NCBI RefSeq assembly: GCF_036226445.1
Contig: NZ_CP108474.1
Coordinates: 7,068,001-7,132,000 of the forward strand
DNA from: Streptomyces sp. NBC_01255
Lineage (GTDB): Bacteria > Actinomycetota > Actinomycetes > Streptomycetales > Streptomycetaceae
Length of the DNA stretch: 64,000 nt
Direction of reading: 5' to 3'
Under the pieces are notes generated by a model that saw only the letters and a list, made by a program, of their open reading frames with translations, was not told the origin of the DNA and did no database searches. Shown one piece after another: positions 46,557 to 54,380 of the stretch. How positions within the stretch are numbered: the stretch's first letter is position 1; each line of letters starts with the position of its first letter. The position numbers and the translations under genes were made by a program.

Positions 46557-47612
46557 GTGGACCCCGCCGCCCAGCCCTCACGGCCTTCACCGACCGCCCC
46601 GCCCTCACCCACCCCGACGCCGCCCGACCGGCCCGACCGGCTCGCTCCGCCCGCACACCTCACCCGGCTCGCCGCCGTGGCGCGCGCGGCCGCTCACCGC
46701 CCCGGTACGCCATGCCACTGCGCGAGCGATTCCGTCGGGGTACTCGCCGACCGGGACGACGGCACCGTCGTACGCCACGGGCCGCTCGTCGCCAAGGCGC
46801 ACGCCCCGGACACGGACCCCGAGGCGCACCGTGCGCGGCTGGCGCTGGCCGCCCACCCCGACGTCGACGGCATCCTCCTGCCGCCGCTCCCGCTCCCGGT
46901 CCCGGCACAGGGAGGCGGCGGCGCCGCACTCGAAGGCCGTCCCGTCACCGTGTGGCCGTACGGGCCGCCCGTCGCCCCGGACGACCCCGACGCCGCCCCT
47001 TGGGAGGACGCGGCACGGCTCCTCGCGCTGCTCCACCGCACGCCGCCCCCGCCGGCACCGGCCCCGCGGCTCCCGGCGATGCGGGCCCCGCTCAAGGTGG
47101 CGCTCGCCGTGGACCGGATGCGCCGGACGGCGCCGGACCATCCGGCCGCCGGCATCGTGCTGAGTGCCTGGCGGACGATCCCCGACGCCGGCCCGTCGGG
47201 CCCCCGGCTGCTGTGTCACGGCGACTTCCACCTCGGCCAACTGGTGCGCGAGCCCCGGCCGGTGGGCGACGGGCCCTGGCGGCTCATCGACATCGACGAC
47301 CTCGGCCTCGGCGATCCCGCGTGGGATCTGGCCCGCCCCGCCGCCTGGTTCGCCGCCGGCATCCTGCCGCCGGAGGTGTGGTCCCGTTTCCTCGGCGCGT
47401 ACCAGGAGGCGGCCGGTCCGGCCGTCGGCGCCGATCCGTGGGTCCAACTCGACGTCCCGGCCCGGGCCCTGACGGTCCAGACGGCGGCTCTGGCCCTCGC
47501 CAAGTCCGTGGCCGAGCGCCGGCCGCTCGACGAGGTCGAGGACGTGATGATCGACACCTGCGCGCGGATAGCCGGACACCGAACCGATCCGGCCGCTTCG
47601 GCGTCCACGTAA
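46557..47612 (+). CDS. APH-family phosphotransferase
   Basis: A 351-residue aminoglycoside/small-molecule phosphotransferase-fold protein. The catalytic loop is RLLCHGDFHLGQLV (HxD with Asp as base), and LIDIDDLGLGDPAWDLARPAAWF is the metal-binding DFG-equivalent region. The N-terminal lobe is poorly conserved and the first about 30 residues are Pro-rich. It may modify a small molecule or act as a kinase in metabolism; resistance is not shown. GTG 46557 is selected because TACGCT sits 6 bases upstream, fitting a leaderless start; GTG 46518 would add 13 residues. Confidence 0.78.
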   Translation: MDPAAQPSRPSPTAPPSPTPTPPDRPDRLAPPAHLTRLAAVARAAAHRPGTPCHCASDSVGVLADRDDGTVVRHGPLVAKAHAPDTDPEAHRARLALAAHPDVDGILLPPLPLPVPAQGGGGAALEGRPVTVWPYGPPVAPDDPDAAPWEDAARLLALLHRTPPPPAPAPRLPAMRAPLKVALAVDRMRRTAPDHPAAGIVLSAWRTIPDAGPSGPRLLCHGDFHLGQLVREPRPVGDGPWRLIDIDDLGLGDPAWDLARPAAWFAAGILPPEVWSRFLGAYQEAAGPAVGADPWVQLDVPARALTVQTAALALAKSVAERRPLDEVEDVMIDTCARIAGHRTDPAASAST

Positions 47613-47659
47613 AGTGAAAGGCACCATTCGAACGGCAATGTCAGGGAGTTGAGCCGAGC

Positions 47660-47941
47660 ATGCAGTGTCCCAAGTGCCATGCGGCCATGCACACGTACAA
47701 CCGCAACGGCGTCCAGATCGAGCAGTGCAGCGGCTGCCGCGGGATATTCCTGGACTTCGGCGAGCTGGAGGCCCTGACTCGCCTGGAGTCCCAGTGGTCC
47801 CAGCAGGCGCCGCCGGCCCCGCAGGCCTACCCGGCGCAGCCCGCCCCCGCGGCCCCCGCCTGGGGAGCCCCGCACCAGGGCGGCCACCACGGCGGTCACT
47901 ACCGCCAGCGCGGCTTCGGCCGGATGCTCTTCTCCTCCTGA
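47660..47941 (+). CDS. TFIIB-type zinc-ribbon protein
   Basis: A 93-residue protein. Residues 1-45 are a zinc ribbon with CPKC...CSGCRGIFLDFGELEAL, the zf-TFIIB pattern found in small bacterial proteins. The remainder is Pro/Gln/Ala-rich, then His/Gly-rich (HHGGHYRQRGFG). TAAAGT at 47610-47615, overlapping the previous stop, is a -10 candidate. An AGGGAG site precedes the ATG by about 11 bases. Role unknown; nucleic-acid or protein binding through zinc is expected. Confidence 0.85.
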   Translation: MQCPKCHAAMHTYNRNGVQIEQCSGCRGIFLDFGELEALTRLESQWSQQAPPAPQAYPAQPAPAAPAWGAPHQGGHHGGHYRQRGFGRMLFSS

Positions 47942-47957
47942 GGGTCCTGAGCACGAA

Positions 47958-47991
47958 GAAGCCCCCGGCGCGAGATGCGGCCGGGGGCTTC
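47958..47991. terminator. Bidirectional terminator, zinc-ribbon gene / tRNA operon
   Basis: Perfect 12-bp stem GAAGCCCCCGGC / GCCGGGGGCTTC with a 10-nt loop; ends the minus-strand tRNA operon 10 bases beyond the last tRNA. Confidence 0.85.
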
Positions 47992-48000
47992 GTCAGGTGG

Positions 48001-48072
48001 TGCGCGATACTGGGATTGAACCAGTGACCTCTTCCGTGTCAGGGAAGCGCTCTCCCGCTGAGCTAATCGCGC
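48001..48072 (-). tRNA. tRNA-Val (GAC)
   Basis: 72 nt, full cloverleaf: acceptor GCGCGAT / ATCGCGC, anticodon stem CTTCC/GGAAG around loop CTGACAC (anticodon GAC, reads GUC), T-arm CTGGTTCAATCCCAG, discriminator A, no encoded CCA. Last tRNA of the operon; identical to the next two. Confidence 0.97.
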
Positions 48073-48114
48073 GGGATGGTGCACATGTCGTATCCGAAGA
48101 TACTCCATACTGCG

Positions 48115-48186
48115 TGCGCGATACTGGGATTGAACCAGTGACCTCTTCCGTGTCAGGGAAGCGCTCTCCCGCTGAGCTAATCGCGC
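48115..48186 (-). tRNA. tRNA-Val (GAC)
   Basis: Identical in sequence to the tRNA at 48001-48072 and exactly 114 bp from it. Confidence 0.97.
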
Positions 48187-48228
48187 GGGATGGTGCACAC
48201 GTCGTGATCGACGGTGCGGGGTGCTGTG

Positions 48229-48300
48229 TGCGCGATACTGGGATTGAACCAGTGACCTCTTCCGTGTCAGGGAAGCGCTCTCCCGCTGAGCTAATCGCGC
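48229..48300 (-). tRNA. tRNA-Val (GAC)
   Basis: Third identical copy, again at a 114-bp interval. The spacer after each of the first two repeats shares GGGATGGTGCACA. Confidence 0.97.
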
Positions 48301-48334
48301 GGGGGATCCGGAGATCCAGGATCCGAAGATCCAG

Positions 48335-48406
48335 TGGACGATACTGGGATTGAACCAGTGACCCCTTCCGTGTCAGGGAAGTGCTCTCCCGCTGAGCTAA
48401 TCGTCC
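48335..48406 (-). tRNA. tRNA-Val (GAC), divergent copy
   Basis: Same anticodon loop CTGACAC but acceptor GGACGAT / ATCGTCC and small changes around the anticodon stem (AGCACTTCC, GGAAGGGG), which resemble the tRNA-Val(CAC) genes at 54.9 and 58.2 kb. Confidence 0.97.
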
Positions 48407-48407
48407 T

Positions 48408-48481
48408 TGGAGGTGGAGACGGGATTTGAACCCGTGTAGACGGCTTTGCAGGCCGTTGCCTCGCCTCTCGGCCACTCCACC
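48408..48481 (-). tRNA. tRNA-Cys (GCA)
   Basis: 71-nt body (48411-48481) plus an encoded CCA (48408-48410). Acceptor GGTGGAG / CTCCACC, anticodon loop CTGCAAA (GCA), discriminator U as expected for Cys. Confidence 0.97.
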
Positions 48482-48520
48482 AGGAGTGATAACAGGGGTT
48501 CGGGAAGATCCCCCACATCG

Positions 48521-48593
48521 AGCGGACGACGAGATTCGAACTCGCGACCCTCACCTTGGCAAGGTGATGCTCTACCAACTGAGCCACGTCCGC
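48521..48593 (-). tRNA. tRNA-Gly (GCC)
   Basis: 73 nt; acceptor GCGGACG / CGTCCGC, anticodon loop TTGCCAA (GCC), T-arm GCGAGTTCGAATCTCGT, discriminator U. First tRNA of the six-gene operon. Confidence 0.97.
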
Positions 48594-48635
48594 TTGTCGT
48601 TTCCGTTCCGCTTGCGCGTCCCGGCGACGTGTTGA

Positions 48636-48663
48636 ACTCTAGCGGATTCCTGGGCCAGTACAA
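48636..48663 (-). promoter_or_regulatory. Promoter of the Gly-Cys-Val tRNA operon
   Basis: On the minus strand TTGTAC (48658-48663), a 16-bp spacer and TAGAGT (48636-48641); predicted start near 48629, 36 bases before tRNA-Gly. Confidence 0.6.
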
Positions 48664-48837
48664 AAACGCGTTTCCGCAGCGTGCTGACCTGCGCGCCGAT
48701 CGGGGTGCCCGTCGCGGCGCCCCGGAGGGTTCGCGTGGCGTTCACTCGCCGTGTCGCCCGAGTGGCGCGCAGCCCCGCGCGCACGAGGCCGCACACACGA
48801 ACCCGGGGACCCGGTCCACCCGACCTAGACTCGATGC

Positions 48838-49905
48838 GTGCACGACTTTGCTCCTCTGGCCCGCTTCGGCGGCCTCGTCGCGACCGATCTCCGGGACGTC
48901 ACCCATGACCCCGAGGCCCTGGACTCCACCGGCTTCTGGGCCGTCTGCGCGGACTTCGAAGGCCGTCTGACCTGCGCCCGCTTCGGCGACGTGCGGCCCG
49001 ACCCGGTGCCCACGCCCGTGCCGGGAGCCTGGCGAGGACCGGGGGCCGGTGACTGGGCGTCCTCGCTCGACCGCGCCGCGTACACCGCGGGCGTCCGGCG
49101 CGTGCGCGAGCACATCGCGCGCGGCGAGGTCTACCAGGCGAACCTCTGCCGGGTCCTGACCGCGCCGCTGCCGGACCCGGCCGCCGCCGACGTCGACGCC
49201 CTGACCGCGCTGCTCGCCCGGGGCAACCCGGCTCCCTACGCCGGAACGATCCGCCTCCCCGCCCACGGTGTGGAGATCGCCACCGCTTCTCCCGAGCTCT
49301 ACCTCCGTCGCGAAGGGGCCCTGATCACCTCGGGCCCCATCAAGGGCACCGGCCGCACCACCGCCGACCTCCTCCCCAAGGACCACGCCGAGAACGTGAT
49401 GATCGTCGACCTGGTCCGCAACGACCTGGGACGCGTCAGCGCGACCGGCACCGTCGCCGTCCCCGCCCTCTGCGCGGTCGAGGAGCACCCCGGCCTCGTC
49501 CATCTCGTCTCCACCGTCACCGGCCTCCTGCGCGAGGACGCGGGCTGGCCCGAGCTCCTCGACGCGACCTTCCCGCCCGGCTCCGTCACCGGCGCGCCCA
49601 AGTCCAGCGCCCTGCGGATCATCGAGGCCCTGGAGACCGCCCCCCGCGGCCCGTACTGCGGAGGCATCGGCTGGGTGGACGCCGACGCGGACACCGCAGA
49701 GCTGGCCGTCGGCATACGCACCTTCTGGATCGACCGTCCCGAGGGCGTGCTCCGCTTCGGCACCGGCGCCGGGATCACCTGGGGTTCTGACCCGGAGCGC
49801 GAGTGGGAGGAGACCGAGCTGAAGGCGTCCCGGCTGGTCGCGATAGCGTCGGGCGCCTACGAGTCGGACGCCTGCGAGGCGAGCGGAAAGGCCATCTCTC
49901 GATGA
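48838..49905 (+). CDS. pabB: Aminodeoxychorismate synthase component I-like chorismate-binding enzyme
   Basis: A 355-residue chorismate-utilising enzyme that, with a glutaminase subunit, makes 4-amino-4-deoxychorismate for folate. Signatures: GEVYQANLCRVL, ASPELYLRREGALITSGPIKGTGRT (catalytic Lys region), NVMIVDLVRNDLGRVS, FPPGSVTGAPKSSALRIIE and GIGWVDADADTAELAVGIRTFW. It is shorter than E. coli PabB at the N-terminus. The GTG start follows TAGACT by 6 bases, so it is probably leaderless. It overlaps the class IV aminotransferase gene (ATGA), making a PabB-PabC pair. No glutaminase gene is here; a role in an anthranilate-like pathway is less likely. Confidence 0.88.
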   Translation: MHDFAPLARFGGLVATDLRDVTHDPEALDSTGFWAVCADFEGRLTCARFGDVRPDPVPTPVPGAWRGPGAGDWASSLDRAAYTAGVRRVREHIARGEVYQANLCRVLTAPLPDPAAADVDALTALLARGNPAPYAGTIRLPAHGVEIATASPELYLRREGALITSGPIKGTGRTTADLLPKDHAENVMIVDLVRNDLGRVSATGTVAVPALCAVEEHPGLVHLVSTVTGLLREDAGWPELLDATFPPGSVTGAPKSSALRIIEALETAPRGPYCGGIGWVDADADTAELAVGIRTFWIDRPEGVLRFGTGAGITWGSDPEREWEETELKASRLVAIASGAYESDACEASGKAISR

Positions 49906-50732
49906 AACTCTGGGTCAACGGCGGGCTGCACGACGCGGAGACCGCCCTGGTCTCCGTCCTGGACCACGGGCTGACCGTCGGCGACGGCGTCTTCGAGACG
50001 GTCAAGGCCGAGCGCGGAGAAACGTTTGCTCTCACCCTCCACCTGGACCGCCTCACCCGCTCCGCCCGCGGACTCGGCCTGCCCGACCCGGACCTCGACG
50101 AGGTCCGCCGCGCCTGCGCCGCCGTCCTCGCCGCCAACCCGATGGAGCTCGGCCGGCTGCGGATCACGTACACCGGCGGTCTCTCGCCGCTCGGCTCGGA
50201 GCGCGGCGACGCCGGCGGCAGCCTCGTCGTCGGCCTCGGCGAGACCGCCCGCCGCGCCGACTCCACCGCGGTGATCACCGTGCCCTGGACCCGTAACGAG
50301 CGCAGCGCCCTCGTCGGCCTGAAGACCACCTCGTACGCGGAGAACGTCGTCGCCCTCGCCAGGGCGCGCGAGCAGGGTGCCTCCGAGGCGCTCTTCGCCA
50401 ACACCCTGGGGCGGCTCTGCGAGGGCACCGGCTCCAATGTCTTCGTCGTGCTCGACGGCACGATCCACACCCCGCCCGTCGCCTCCGGCTGCCTGGCGGG
50501 CATCACCCGGGCCCTCGCCGTGGAGTGGACCGGCGCCGAGGAGACCGATCTGCCGCTGGACGTGCTGGAGAGCGCCGAGGAGATCTTCCTGACCTCGACC
50601 CTCCGCGACGTCCAGGCCGTGCACCGCGTCGACGGGCGCGCGCTCACCGGCGCCCCCGGGCCGGTCACCGCCAAGGCCATGCGGATCTTCGACGAGCGCG
50701 CGGCACAGGACCGGGACCCGCGCCTCGCGTGA
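49902..50732 (+). CDS. pabC: Aminodeoxychorismate lyase-like class IV aminotransferase
   Basis: A 276-residue PLP enzyme expected to release pyruvate from aminodeoxychorismate to give p-aminobenzoate. Fold-type IV marks: DHGLTVGDGVFETVKAERGE near the N-terminus, the Schiff-base Lys in LVGLKTTSYAENVVALARAREQGASEALFAN, the cofactor loop LCEGTGSNVFVVLDG, and the PLP-phosphate site IFLTSTLRDVQAVHRVDG. D-amino-acid or branched-chain transaminases share the fold, but coupling to pabB supports PabC. ATG 49902 overlaps the pabB stop. Confidence 0.88.
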   Translation: MKLWVNGGLHDAETALVSVLDHGLTVGDGVFETVKAERGETFALTLHLDRLTRSARGLGLPDPDLDEVRRACAAVLAANPMELGRLRITYTGGLSPLGSERGDAGGSLVVGLGETARRADSTAVITVPWTRNERSALVGLKTTSYAENVVALARAREQGASEALFANTLGRLCEGTGSNVFVVLDGTIHTPPVASGCLAGITRALAVEWTGAEETDLPLDVLESAEEIFLTSTLRDVQAVHRVDGRALTGAPGPVTAKAMRIFDERAAQDRDPRLA

Positions 50733-50787
50733 GCCCGTTCGCGCGTAAATCGGGATGACGGACGGCCCGGGGGTGGGTAGAACACCC

Positions 50788-51630
50788 ATGATGACCACCA
50801 CCCTGCGGCCGGCCGGGCCGCTTCAGCAGACGCCCGACGGCGGCCGCTCCCGTACCTACGACGTGTGCGTGAACAGTCGCCGCGTCGGCTCCGTCCACCT
50901 TTCGACCGATCCCGGCTTCGGCGCCGCCTCGGGCGTGATCCAGGGACTCAGGGTCGACGAGCCGGACCGGCGGCGGGGCCGTGGCACGGTCGCCGCGCTC
51001 GCCTCCGAGGAGGTGCTGCGGAGCTGGGGCTGCGCCGAGGTGCAGATATCGGTGCCCGCCGACGCGGAGGCGGCGCTCCGGATGGCCCGCTCGCTGGGCT
51101 ACGGCGAGCGCAGCCGGAACATGGTCAAGGAACTGGCCGCCGAGCCGCCGGCCCTGCCGGACGGCGTCGAGGTCAGGCCCATGACCGGGAGCGAGTTCAC
51201 CGAGTGGGAGGCGCGGGCCAAGGAGGGCTTCGCGCAGAGCTGGATCGACCGCGGGGTCCCCGAGGACCAGGCCCGCGCCAAGGCCGACGACAGCCACCGC
51301 AGGTACCTCCCGCAGGGCCTGGCCACCCCCGGCATCGCGATCCACGTGGTCGTCCGGGACGGGCGGCCCGCCGGCTTCCTGTGGACCGGCCGCATCGAGC
51401 TCGAACCGGGACGGTGGGCCGCTTTCGTGTACGACATCGAGGTCGCGGAGGAGCAGCGCGGGCGCGGCTACGGCCGGGCCCTCATGCTGCTCGCCGAGCG
51501 GGTCGCACGGGAGACCGGGGAGGAACTGCTCGGACTCCACGTCTTCGCGGGCAACACCCCGGCCATCCGGCTCTACGAGTCCCTCGGCTACCGCACCACC
51601 TACGTGAACAGCGCCAAGGCGCTCCTGTAG
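50788..51630 (+). CDS. Double-domain GNAT N-acetyltransferase
   Basis: A 280-residue protein with two GNAT-like units. The N-terminal unit (about 25-125) has LRVDEPDRRRGRGTVAALASEEVLRSWG, a plausible acetyl-CoA loop (RRRGRG). The C-terminal unit (about 130-280) has IEVAEEQRGRGYGRALMLLAERVARETG and HVFAGNTPAIRLYESLGYRTT, a full motif A/B pair. Mycothiol synthase (MshD) has such a tandem, but its signatures are not clear here. ATGATG: either 50788 or 50791 could start; no ribosome site is visible. Confidence 0.85.
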   Translation: MMTTTLRPAGPLQQTPDGGRSRTYDVCVNSRRVGSVHLSTDPGFGAASGVIQGLRVDEPDRRRGRGTVAALASEEVLRSWGCAEVQISVPADAEAALRMARSLGYGERSRNMVKELAAEPPALPDGVEVRPMTGSEFTEWEARAKEGFAQSWIDRGVPEDQARAKADDSHRRYLPQGLATPGIAIHVVVRDGRPAGFLWTGRIELEPGRWAAFVYDIEVAEEQRGRGYGRALMLLAERVARETGEELLGLHVFAGNTPAIRLYESLGYRTTYVNSAKALL

Positions 51631-51637
51631 GGGGTGC

Positions 51638-52153
51638 TCAGCCCTTCAGGAGACGGTCGGCGATCTCCTCGATGCGCTGCCGCAGGCCGTCCTGGCTCTG
51701 GCCGCCGTCGAGGCGCTCGCCGCCGATCACGTACGTCGGGGTGCCGGTGACCTTGATCGCCTTGCCCTCGGCCTCGTCCGCGTCGACGGTCAGCAGGTGC
51801 CGGCCGTCGATCAGGGCGGTGTCGAACTCCTCGGCGTCCAGCCCCAGTTCGGTCGCCACCTCCAGGAGCACCGGCTCGCCCCGGTCGCCGAGGTCGGCGG
51901 TCCTGGCCAGCAGCGCCTCCACGTACGGCCAGCCCTTGCCCTGCTCGACGGCCTCCTCGGCGGCCTGGGCGGCGGCGTAGGCGTGCTTGTGCTTCGCCAG
52001 CGGGAAGTGGCGCAGCTGTACGTCGAGGCGGTCGCCGTAGGTCTCGCGCAGCGCGCGGACGTCGTCGAGGGCCACGAAGCAGTCGGGGCACTGGAGGTCG
52101 AACCAGGCCTCCAGGACGACGGGGGAGGCGGGTGCGGTGGTGGAGTCGTTCAT
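51638..52153 (-). CDS. DsbA-like thioredoxin-fold oxidoreductase
   Basis: A 171-residue cytoplasmic protein (no signal peptide) with the active-site CPDC in VVLEAWFDLQCPDCFVAL, a helical insertion (AKHKHAYAAAQAAEEAVEQGK), and the cis-Pro loop VTGTPTYVIGGERL. It fits the FrnE/DsbA-like family of disulfide oxidoreductases or isomerases. It is tail-to-tail with the GNAT gene, 7 bp apart. Confidence 0.88.
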   Translation of the reverse strand: MNDSTTAPASPVVLEAWFDLQCPDCFVALDDVRALRETYGDRLDVQLRHFPLAKHKHAYAAAQAAEEAVEQGKGWPYVEALLARTADLGDRGEPVLLEVATELGLDAEEFDTALIDGRHLLTVDADEAEGKAIKVTGTPTYVIGGERLDGGQSQDGLRQRIEEIADRLLKG

Positions 52154-52300
52154 GGCAGCAGTGTCCCTCACCACCCCCTGGGGAGGAGATCCGGCCGCCG
52201 CGACCCCGAGATCTCCCTGAGAAGGGTCCCGGGACGTGGCCCCGGGAGCCCTCGGCGGTGCAGGATGGAAGGGACGCATCACCCGGACCTGGAGGATCGC

Positions 52301-52714
52301 ATGATCGCCGAGACCATTTTCTCCGCGGCGGCCGTGGCGGGCCTGGGTATCGCCGGAGTCACGGCGTACCGGAAGCGCTTCCTGTCCGCCGCCCGGATCG
52401 CCGCCTACTCGCTGGTGCCGCTGGGTCTCGTGATGACCGGCGCCGTGGAATGGATCGCCGACACGGCCTTCAGCCCGGTGGCCTGGGCGGGATTCGGCGT
52501 GCTCGGTGCCGCCTGGCTGCTCTTCTCGTCCACGCGGGCCATCGAGCGGCGCCGCGGCGGCCGTAAGGAGACCACCGGTGGAGCGGAGCCGAGTGCCGTG
52601 GCCCCGGCCGCGTCCTCGCCCTCGCGCGCCGTGGCGCCGAAGCCGCAGGCCGGCAAGTCCGCCGGGGAGGACTTCAGCGACATCGAGGCGATTCTGAAGA
52701 AGCACGGAATCTGA
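52301..52714 (+). CDS. Small membrane protein with C-terminal soluble tail
   Basis: A 137-residue protein of unknown function. Hydrophobic segments: IFSAAAVAGLGIAGVTAY, AAYSLVPLGLVMTGAVEWIA and FSPVAWAGFGVLGAAWLLFSS. They are followed by a basic stretch RAIERRRGGRK and a flexible Ala/Pro/Ser tail ending in DFSDIEAILKKHGI, a conserved-looking short helix. ATG 52301 has a GGAGGA site. This type of protein is found in Streptomyces near ssgB; no function is known to me. Confidence 0.75.
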   Translation: MIAETIFSAAAVAGLGIAGVTAYRKRFLSAARIAAYSLVPLGLVMTGAVEWIADTAFSPVAWAGFGVLGAAWLLFSSTRAIERRRGGRKETTGGAEPSAVAPAASSPSRAVAPKPQAGKSAGEDFSDIEAILKKHGI

Positions 52715-52825
52715 TCACTTCTGGCGATTCCCGTTCCCGTGATCCACGGGAAGGGGTGAACAGCCCTTGCGGTGAGGCGTGTTGCGGGATTTCCCGGGCG
52801 TGGCGTGCGTCATCATCCCCCCGAG

Positions 52826-53008
52826 ATGCTCGATACCTCGCGGGAGCCCGTCCCCGCCGCCCCTGATGCCGCCGGACCCGTCGACATGCCCGCGGAGGAA
52901 CCGCGCGGCTGTCTGTTCGCGCTCTCCCAGCCGCCGCTGATGATCTTCCTTGCGGTGATCGGCTGCCTGCTGCTGACGGCCGCCGTGCACGATCTCTTCG
53001 TGCTGTGA
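52826..53008 (+). CDS. 60-residue membrane protein
   Basis: Unrecognised. An acidic Pro-rich cytoplasmic start (PVPAAPDAAGPVDMPAEEPRG) is followed by one helix PPLMIFLAVIGCLLLTAAVH and the end DLFVL. No strong ribosome site is present. Codon usage is streptomycete-like. It lies between the preceding membrane gene and the convergent CGNR regulator. Confidence 0.6.
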   Translation: MLDTSREPVPAAPDAAGPVDMPAEEPRGCLFALSQPPLMIFLAVIGCLLLTAAVHDLFVL

Positions 53009-53027
53009 CGGGGGGCGGGGCCGGCGG

Positions 53028-53585
53028 TCAGCCCGCCGCTTCCTTGCGGCGCGCCCGGTATGCGGCCACGTGCAGGCGGTTGCCGCAGGTGCGGCTGTCG
53101 CAGTAGCGGCGTGAGCGGTTGCGGGACAGGTCGACGAAGGCCCGGCCGCAGTCCGGTGCCTCGCAGCGGCGCAGCCGCTCCTGCTCGCCCGCCACCACGA
53201 TGAACGCGAGGGCCATGCCGCAGTCGGCGGCGAGATGGTCCGCCACCGAGGCGCCCGGCGCGAAGTAGTGCACGTGCAGGTCGTAGCCGTCGTGGTCGGT
53301 GAGCTGCGGGGTGGTGCCCGCCGCCGCCACCAGCTGGTTGATCAGCGGGGCCGCGATCCGGGGTTGGGGGGCCGAGAACACCGCGGTGAACTTCTCGCGG
53401 ACGTCGCGGACGGCCTTCAGATCGCCGGCTCCGAGCTCGCCCACGTCGCTGATCTTGTGCGCCCGTACGAAGGTCCGCAGCCCTTCGAGGTCCGCGAGCT
53501 CGTCCGGGCGGTCGCCCTGGGGGGCCGTGTTCATCAGATCGACGACGGTGTCGAGGGCGATCCGGGTGTCGTGGGGGATCAGCAC
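53028..53585 (-). CDS. CGNR zinc-finger transcription factor (ABATE domain)
   Basis: A 185-residue predicted DNA-binding regulator. The N-terminal about 130 residues form an ABATE-like ligand domain (LDTVVDLMNTAPQGDRPDELADLEGL...). The C-terminal CGNR zinc finger is CEAPDCGRAFVDLSRNRSRRYC then TCGNRLHVAAYRARR, with four Cys ligands and the CGNR tetrapeptide. Targets are unknown, but it sits next to ssgB. Confidence 0.9.
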   Translation of the reverse strand: MLIPHDTRIALDTVVDLMNTAPQGDRPDELADLEGLRTFVRAHKISDVGELGAGDLKAVRDVREKFTAVFSAPQPRIAAPLINQLVAAAGTTPQLTDHDGYDLHVHYFAPGASVADHLAADCGMALAFIVVAGEQERLRRCEAPDCGRAFVDLSRNRSRRYCDSRTCGNRLHVAAYRARRKEAAG

Positions 53586-53727
53586 GATTCGCTCCCTGGC
53601 CGGCCGCGGGCGGGCGCCCGCGGAATGGCGCTGACTCTAGCGCGGCCGGGAAAGGGACAACGGCGCCCACCACCGCGCCGGCTGCGCGGTGGGGAACGCC
53701 GTCGTCGTGCCTATGTGACTGCCCACG

Positions 53728-53758
53728 CGGCGCCGTCGCCCCGAGTCGGACGGCGCCG
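53728..53758 (-). terminator. Terminator of ssgB
   Basis: Perfect 10-bp stem CGGCGCCGTC / GACGGCGCCG with an 11-nt loop, 19 bp beyond the ssgB stop. Confidence 0.75.
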
Positions 53759-53776
53759 TGCGGCTCTCGGCCTGGC

Positions 53777-54190
53777 TCAGCTGTCCGCCAGGATGTGGGA
53801 GAGCTCCGTATCGAGATCGAAGTGCCGGTGCTCGGTGCCCGGTGGCACGGCGGCGTCGGTCCGCTTCAGGAACGACTCCAGGGCCCTCGCCGGGGCCTCG
53901 AGCAGGGCTTCTCCCTCGGGTGAGCTCAACGCGATGCAGACGACTCCCTGGCCGTGACTACGGGATGGCCAGACGCGGACGTCGCCCGTGCCGGTGGGCC
54001 GGTGCAGCCCCTCGGCGAGAAGGTCGCGGGCGAAGACCCACTCGACCGTCTCTTCGGCTCCGGTGTGGAAGGTGGCGTGCACGGCATACGGATCGGCCGT
54101 GTCATACCGCAGGCCCGCGGGTACAGGCAGTGAGGACTCGCTCGACACAACGAGGCGCAGGTGCAGCTCGCAGCTGACCGTGGTGTTCAT
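53777..54190 (-). CDS. ssgB: Sporulation and cell-division protein SsgB
   Basis: A 137-residue SsgA-like protein that recruits and positions FtsZ at sporulation septa, in partnership with SsgA. The sequence (MNTTVSCELHLRLVVSSESS, LRYDTADPYAVHATFHTGAEE, VEWVFARDLLAEGLHRPTG, ILADS at the end) is nearly invariant in the genus. It matches the known SsgB sequence from memory at almost every position. Start ATG 54190; a GAAAGG site lies about 10 bases upstream. It is transcribed divergently from the TIGR02611 gene, sharing a 190-bp region with a palindrome. Confidence 0.97.
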   Translation of the reverse strand: MNTTVSCELHLRLVVSSESSLPVPAGLRYDTADPYAVHATFHTGAEETVEWVFARDLLAEGLHRPTGTGDVRVWPSRSHGQGVVCIALSSPEGEALLEAPARALESFLKRTDAAVPPGTEHRHFDLDTELSHILADS

Positions 54191-54311
54191 AAGCGCCAGG
54201 GCCTTTCGCTCAGTGTGCGCTCGGGGATTCGCACGTCGGCGAAATCGACATGCCACCTCCAGTGCCGTTGTAAACCCCTCTGTCGGTTTTGTGATCGTTC
54301 AGGTAGCTCGG

Positions 54312-54344
54312 ATGGCGGTATGTAACCACGAGTAATACCGCCAT
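54312..54344. promoter_or_regulatory. Palindromic site between ssgB and the TIGR02611 gene
   Basis: Perfect 10-bp inverted repeat ATGGCGGTAT / ATACCGCCAT separated by 13 bp, 122 bp before ssgB and 37 bp before the divergent gene. Candidate regulator-binding site; it does not match a streptomycete developmental motif I know. Confidence 0.5.
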
Positions 54345-54380
54345 ACCGGTAGGCCCCTCGCGTCCGGTAAGTTGGGGGGT

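Noticed and set aside
48001..48300. Regularly spaced identical repeats that could be taken for a CRISPR array
   Set aside because: The repeats are complete tRNA-Val(GAC) cloverleafs and there are no cas genes.
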